Assembly: GCF_000186865.1 (NCBI RefSeq)
Contig: NW_008705572.1
Coordinates: forward strand, 1,101,249 to 1,165,248
Direction: 5' to 3'
Source: Aureococcus anophagefferens
Lineage: Eukaryota; Sar; Pelagophyceae; Pelagomonadales; Pelagomonadaceae
Length of the DNA stretch: 64,000 nt
The notes below the pieces were generated by a model. That model did no database searches and was not told the DNA's origin. It saw nothing but the letters and a program-made list of their open reading frames with translations. Shown here piece after piece: positions 60,568-64,000 of the stretch (within the stretch, counting starts at the first letter, position 1; each line of letters opens with the position of its first letter). Both the position numbers and the translations under genes were made by a program.

Positions 60568-63296
60568 ATGACGAGCGGGTCGCTCGGCGCGGCGATGCGA
60601 CGGCTGGCCGCCGCCGTCGTCCTCGGCGCCGCGGGCGGCACCTGCCCGGCGGGCTCCCGCCTCGCCGCCTGGCTGCCCGGCGTGCCCTGCGTGCCCTGCG
60701 TGGCGGGCAGCTACAGCAGCGCCAACGACAGCGCGCGCTGCACGGAGTGCGGCTACGGGTCCATCTCCGGCGACGGCGCGACCGCGTGTGCGAGCTGCGC
60801 GCCCGGGACGTTCGCGACCGTCGCGGGCCGGCCCTCGAACGTCTCCGGCGTCGCCTCCGGCGCGACGCGATGCCGGGACTGCCCCGCGGGCTACGCGAGC
60901 CAGGCGGGCGAGGCGCTCTGCGAGCCCTGCGCCGCGGGCACGACGAGCGCCGCCGGGGCCGCGGCCTGCGCCTTGTGCGAGCGCGGGTCCTTCCGCCGGG
61001 CCCCGGACGCCGCGTGCGAGCGCTGCGCGGATTTCGCGGGCTTCGACGCCGAGCGGTGCGCCGCGGGCACGACGCTCGCGACCGTACCGCTCCGACGGGG
61101 CTACTGGCGCGCGGCGCCGGACAGCGACGACGCCTACGAGTGCCGCGCGCGCGCCGCGTGCCCCGGCGGCGCGTCCAACGCGACCGCGACGGCGTGCGCG
61201 CCGGGCTACGCCGGCGTCGCGTGCGCGTCCTGCGCGCGGGGCGCCTACCGGTCCGGGGCGACGCGGACCTGCGAGGCCTGCGGCTCCGCGGGCGGGCGCC
61301 GGGCCGCACTCTGGGCCTACGGGCTCCTCGGCGTCGCGGCCGTCACGGGTTTGGGCTTCCTGAGCTGCTCGACGCGGAAGCAGACGGCCCAGAGCTTTTT
61401 CCTCGCGCCCGGGGGCCAGGTGGATGTCTTTTGGGGCATCCGCAACACCGTGGGCCTCGCGAAGCACGCCGTGGCGCCCCTCGCGAGCCGCTTCGAGACG
61501 GATCTGCTGTCGAACGGCGTCGCTCACCTCGCGGCGGACCTCGAGAGCCTGCCCGACGCGCGGTTCCTGCTCCGGTGGATCACCAAGGCCAAGGCCGTCT
61601 TCACGTTCTACCAGATCCTGGCGACGCTGCCCGTGGCCTTGGAGGCGTCCGCGTTCCCCTCCGTGAGCTCGCGGTTCTTCGTCATTGCGAACGCGTTCTC
61701 GCTGAGCTTGCTCGACCTGATCCCCGCGGCCTGCTTCCCCGCGGCGTCGCCGCGCGCCGTCTACGTGAGGAGCTTCGCGCAGGCCATCTTCCTGCCGCTC
61801 GTCTTAGCCGGGGCGCTCTACCTGTGCTACCGCGCGAACGGCGTCATCTATGCCGAGGACCGGCGGCGCGTGCCGGGCTTCTACGTGACCCTATTCTTGC
61901 TGCTCGTCCACTTCTCGCTGATCTACTGCAGCTTCCAGGCCTTCCGGCCCTTCGCGTGCGAGTCCTTCGAGCTGGGCGGCGGCGAGGCGCGGGCCTACAT
62001 GCGCGCGGAGCCGACGATCGCGTGCGACGGCGCGCTCTACCGGACCGCGCTGATCAGGGCAGGAAAAGGGTGATTCAACGTCGCTTCAACGTGAGTGTTC
62101 CGCGCGCGCGCGTTTCGGAAACAGCACCCACGCTTCGAGAGCGCTCCGAGCGATGATCGCTCGTCCAAAAATCAGCCGAAACGAGCGGAAAACGACCGAG
62201 ATAGGAGCCTTTGAAGTTGGGAATTTCGCACCCTTTTCCTGCCCAGGTGCTGATGCCCCTCGCGTGTGCGGCCCTCTTGCTCTACCCGCTGGGCATCCCC
62301 CTGCTCTACGGGTTCCTCCTCGTGAACGCGCGCGAGATCCTGCACCCGGGCGACATGGAGATCCACACGCGCGCGACGTTCGTCGTCGCGGAGGCCGTCG
62401 CCGAGGCCGCGCATCACGGCGCCGCGGAGACGCTCCACGACCACGCGTCGACGGACCACCCCGTGCTGCCCAAGCTCGAGGACATGCGGCGGCTCCTCCA
62501 CGCGGCGAGCCGCGAGGCGCTCGACGAGTTGAGGGCGGACCACAAGCGCGTCGTCATGCGGAGCTCGCTCCGGAGCGACATCAAGTCCACGGAGGCGTAC
62601 CAGGCGGCGCTCGCGCGCATCCGCGACGACCGGAGCGAGCACCGCGTGGACCAGGGCGCGACGGAGGACATCCGCAACTACATGTTCCTCTGGGGCTGCT
62701 ACCAGCCCCGGTGCTGGTGGTGGGAGCTCGTCGAGGCGTCGCGGAAGATCGTGCTCACGGGCGTCCTAGCCGTCGTCCGGCCGGGCTCCAAGTACCAGCT
62801 CTGCTTCGGCTACCTCGTCTCCCTGACCTACGCCGTGCTCTACGCCAAGTTCCGGCCCTTCAACGGCAAGGACGACGAGCTCATCGCGGAGAGCTGCCAG
62901 TGGTCGCTCGCGTGCGTGCTCTTCATCACGCTCGTCTGGGACGGCTTCCTCCCGCCGGCCGTCGCCGCGGGGCTGCTCGCGGGCTTCGGCCTCGTGCCCG
63001 TCGTCGTCACCGCCGTCGTCATGCGCCGCGAGGTGCAACGCGACCGCGCGCGGCGCAAGCTCCTCCGCGACAAGAGCGAGCGCCGCATCAAGCTCATGGC
63101 CGCCGTCCGCAAGACCGTCGAGGTCAACGCGCTCGCGCGGCCCCACCGCCGCGACAGCCCGGCGCGCGAGGGCCGGCGGCTCCGCGCGGACGACGGCGAC
63201 CACACGCCGGTCCGCGCCTTCGACGACGGCGCGAGCGCCAAGTACGAGGAGAAGCGGCCGCCGCCGGAGGAGGAGCTGGATGTGAGGGAGCTGTAA
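60568..63296 (+). CDS. GCC2/GCC3 Cys-rich multi-pass membrane protein, split by introner element 3
   Basis: Exon 1 (60568-62046) and exon 2 (62247-63296) join in phase 0 to 842 residues. A signal peptide is followed by ephrin-receptor-like Cys-rich repeats (CVPCVAGSYSSANDSARCTE, CASCAPGTFATVAG, CEPCAAGTTSAAGAAACALC) to about residue 240. At least six membrane segments follow, from LWAYGLLGVAAVTGLGFLSC onward. YMFLWGCYQPRCWWWELVEA and SRKIVLTGVLAVVR are typical of a large family of stramenopile surface proteins with this layout. The cytosolic C-terminus is charged. Ligand unknown. The splice join is LYRT|VLMPLACAALLLYPLG, inside a membrane segment; unspliced, translation stops at 62073. Confidence 0.85.
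62055..62246 (+). mobile_element. introner element 3 (192 bp, TIR 18 bp with one mismatch, TSD G[C/T]GCTGAT)
   Basis: Ends are CAGGGCAGGAAAAGGGTG at 62055-62072 and the complement of CTGGGCAGGAAAAGGGTG at 62229-62246. Target duplications are GCGCTGAT (62047-62054) and GTGCTGAT (62247-62254), differing only at base 2. The 200-nt intron starts GC and ends CAG. The family core CGTCCAAAAATCAGCCGAA is at 62162-62180; outside it the interior is diverged, so this is another subfamily. No ORF. Confidence 0.9.
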
Positions 63297-63498
63297 AAAC
63301 CGTCGATCGGGGGTTTCGGCACTGCAACTTGGACCAGGTGTGGCAACAACAACCCAATGTCGGAGATCGGCTTTTGTGTGAGAGGCTGCTGGTCGCGATC
63401 TCCAGGGGCTTCGCCGCCAAAATCGGGGCCCGCCCAAGCCCCGCGAGGACCTCGTCGGCGTCGCGTGACTCATAGTTCGTCGCGACCGGTGAACCACC

Positions 63499-64000
63499 AT
63501 GCGCGTGCGGAAGTGCTGCGTCGAGTGCAGCAAAAGAAGAAAGAAGCTGAGCGAGTGCCGGCCGCGCGGCGCGGGGAACAAGTGCTGGACGTGCAACAAG
63601 TGGAACCGGGAGTGCAGCTTCGTCCACGAGTACCCCGCGAGCCTCGAGGGCATGGTCTTCGAGCCGTCGCGCGAGGAGAAGCGCATCGCGCGCGAGGCCG
63701 AGGCGCGCGAGGCCGCGGCGCGCGACGCGGCCGCCGGCCTTTCCGCGGCGCCCGCCGCGAGCGGCCGGGGCCGGGGCCGGGGCCGGGACCGCGCGGCGAC
63801 GGGCGGCCGCGGCGACTTCAATGAGGAGTCGCGCAAGCGGCCGCGGCCCGAGGGCGGCGGCGGCGGCGGCGGCGCGCCGCCGGCGGCGCGGCCGCGCGAG
63901 GGCGGCCGCATGTTCGAGCTCGCGTTCGCGGCGGCCCAGGCCGCGTCGGCGACGCTGCGCCAGAGCTCGCCGGGCCCCGGCGCCGACGGCGGCGACTCGG
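63499..64000 (+). CDS. Cys-rich Zn-cluster-like protein, 3' partial
   Basis: Starts at ATG 63499 and is open to the window end (167 residues seen). Residues 6-39 (MRVRKCCVECSKRRKKLSEC, CWTCNKWNREC) hold C7-x2-C10-x9-C20-x8-C29-x2-C32-x6-C39, close to the fungal Zn(II)2Cys6 binuclear cluster with a longer first loop. Then come Arg/Ala/Glu helices, an RGRGRGRD stretch, SRKRPRP (nuclear-type basic) and a Gly run. A DNA-binding regulator is plausible. No stop is seen before the edge. Confidence 0.6.
   Translation, partial: MRVRKCCVECSKRRKKLSECRPRGAGNKCWTCNKWNRECSFVHEYPASLEGMVFEPSREEKRIAREAEAREAAARDAAAGLSAAPAASGRGRGRGRDRAATGGRGDFNEESRKRPRPEGGGGGGGAPPAARPREGGRMFELAFAAAQAASATLRQSSPGPGADGGDS

Noticed and set aside
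1..64000. bacterial origin or operon structure
   Set aside because: Spliceosomal introns, RAD23, MAT1, CIR1, GIGYF, LHC proteins and alternating strands are eukaryotic. No ribosome binding sites or operons were seen.

Overview
The window looks like nuclear DNA of a unicellular photosynthetic stramenopile, most probably a pelagophyte close to Aureococcus anophagefferens. Four things support this. It is very GC-rich, with G or C at nearly every third codon position. It has two fucoxanthin-chlorophyll a/c (LHC) genes, the first with an ASAFVAP plastid-import motif. Genes are closely packed, mostly intronless and on both strands. It also carries transposon-like introns (introner elements), as described from Aureococcus and Micromonas. 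There are no operons, ribosome binding sites, CRISPR arrays or rRNA genes, and I could recognise no tRNA. The species assignment is inference.

I support 41 protein-coding loci. 1-10 kb: partial NAD(P)-binding protein, DHHC palmitoyltransferase with an inserted WW domain, RING-CH membrane protein, epimerase-like protein, cyclophilin, polyproline protein, THUMP-type methyltransferase, branched-chain aminotransferase. 11-20 kb: mitochondrial-carrier protein, YigZ/IMPACT protein, a selenoprotein M-like gene read through an in-frame UGA, CIR1-like splicing factor, an unknown gene split by introner element 1, an Ala-rich leader protein, and an SDR reductase whose 5' end is triplicated. 20-33 kb: TPR protein, glycosyltransferase, membrane-anchored GH3 glucosidase, MATE-like transporter, GFA-domain protein, GIGYF-like GYF protein, first LHC gene. 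33-45 kb: M32 carboxypeptidase, TXNDC9-like protein, RAD23, a region of gene debris, SulP transporter with STAS and ACT domains, C2HC zinc-finger protein, second LHC gene. 45-64 kb: REX-type exonuclease interrupted by a 50-N assembly gap, F-box-like protein, SR/CCCH protein with a START-like tail, CtpA-type protease split by introner element 2, MAT1, DUF4116-repeat RING protein, glycosyltransferase-like protein, a frameshifted coiled-coil protein, a Cys-rich multi-pass receptor-like protein split by introner element 3, and a partial Zn-cluster protein.

The most informative signal is the set of three introner elements (188-203 bp). Each has perfect or near-perfect terminal inverted repeats ending in CTG...CAG and an 8-bp target-site duplication starting with GT or GC. 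The left duplication supplies the 5' splice site and the element end supplies the AG. Splicing therefore restores the pre-insertion reading frame exactly in all three host genes, and it does so with elements lying in opposite orientations relative to transcription. The second strong signal is the selenoprotein with a SECIS-like hairpin that runs into the stop codon of the convergent neighbour.

Other local features are convergent genes whose stop codons overlap, many short tandem duplications at gene ends, and three loci where the reading frame breaks through a small indel. No pathway cluster is apparent. The gene mix is housekeeping (splicing, ubiquitin, transcription/CDK, proteostasis), photosynthesis and glycan metabolism.
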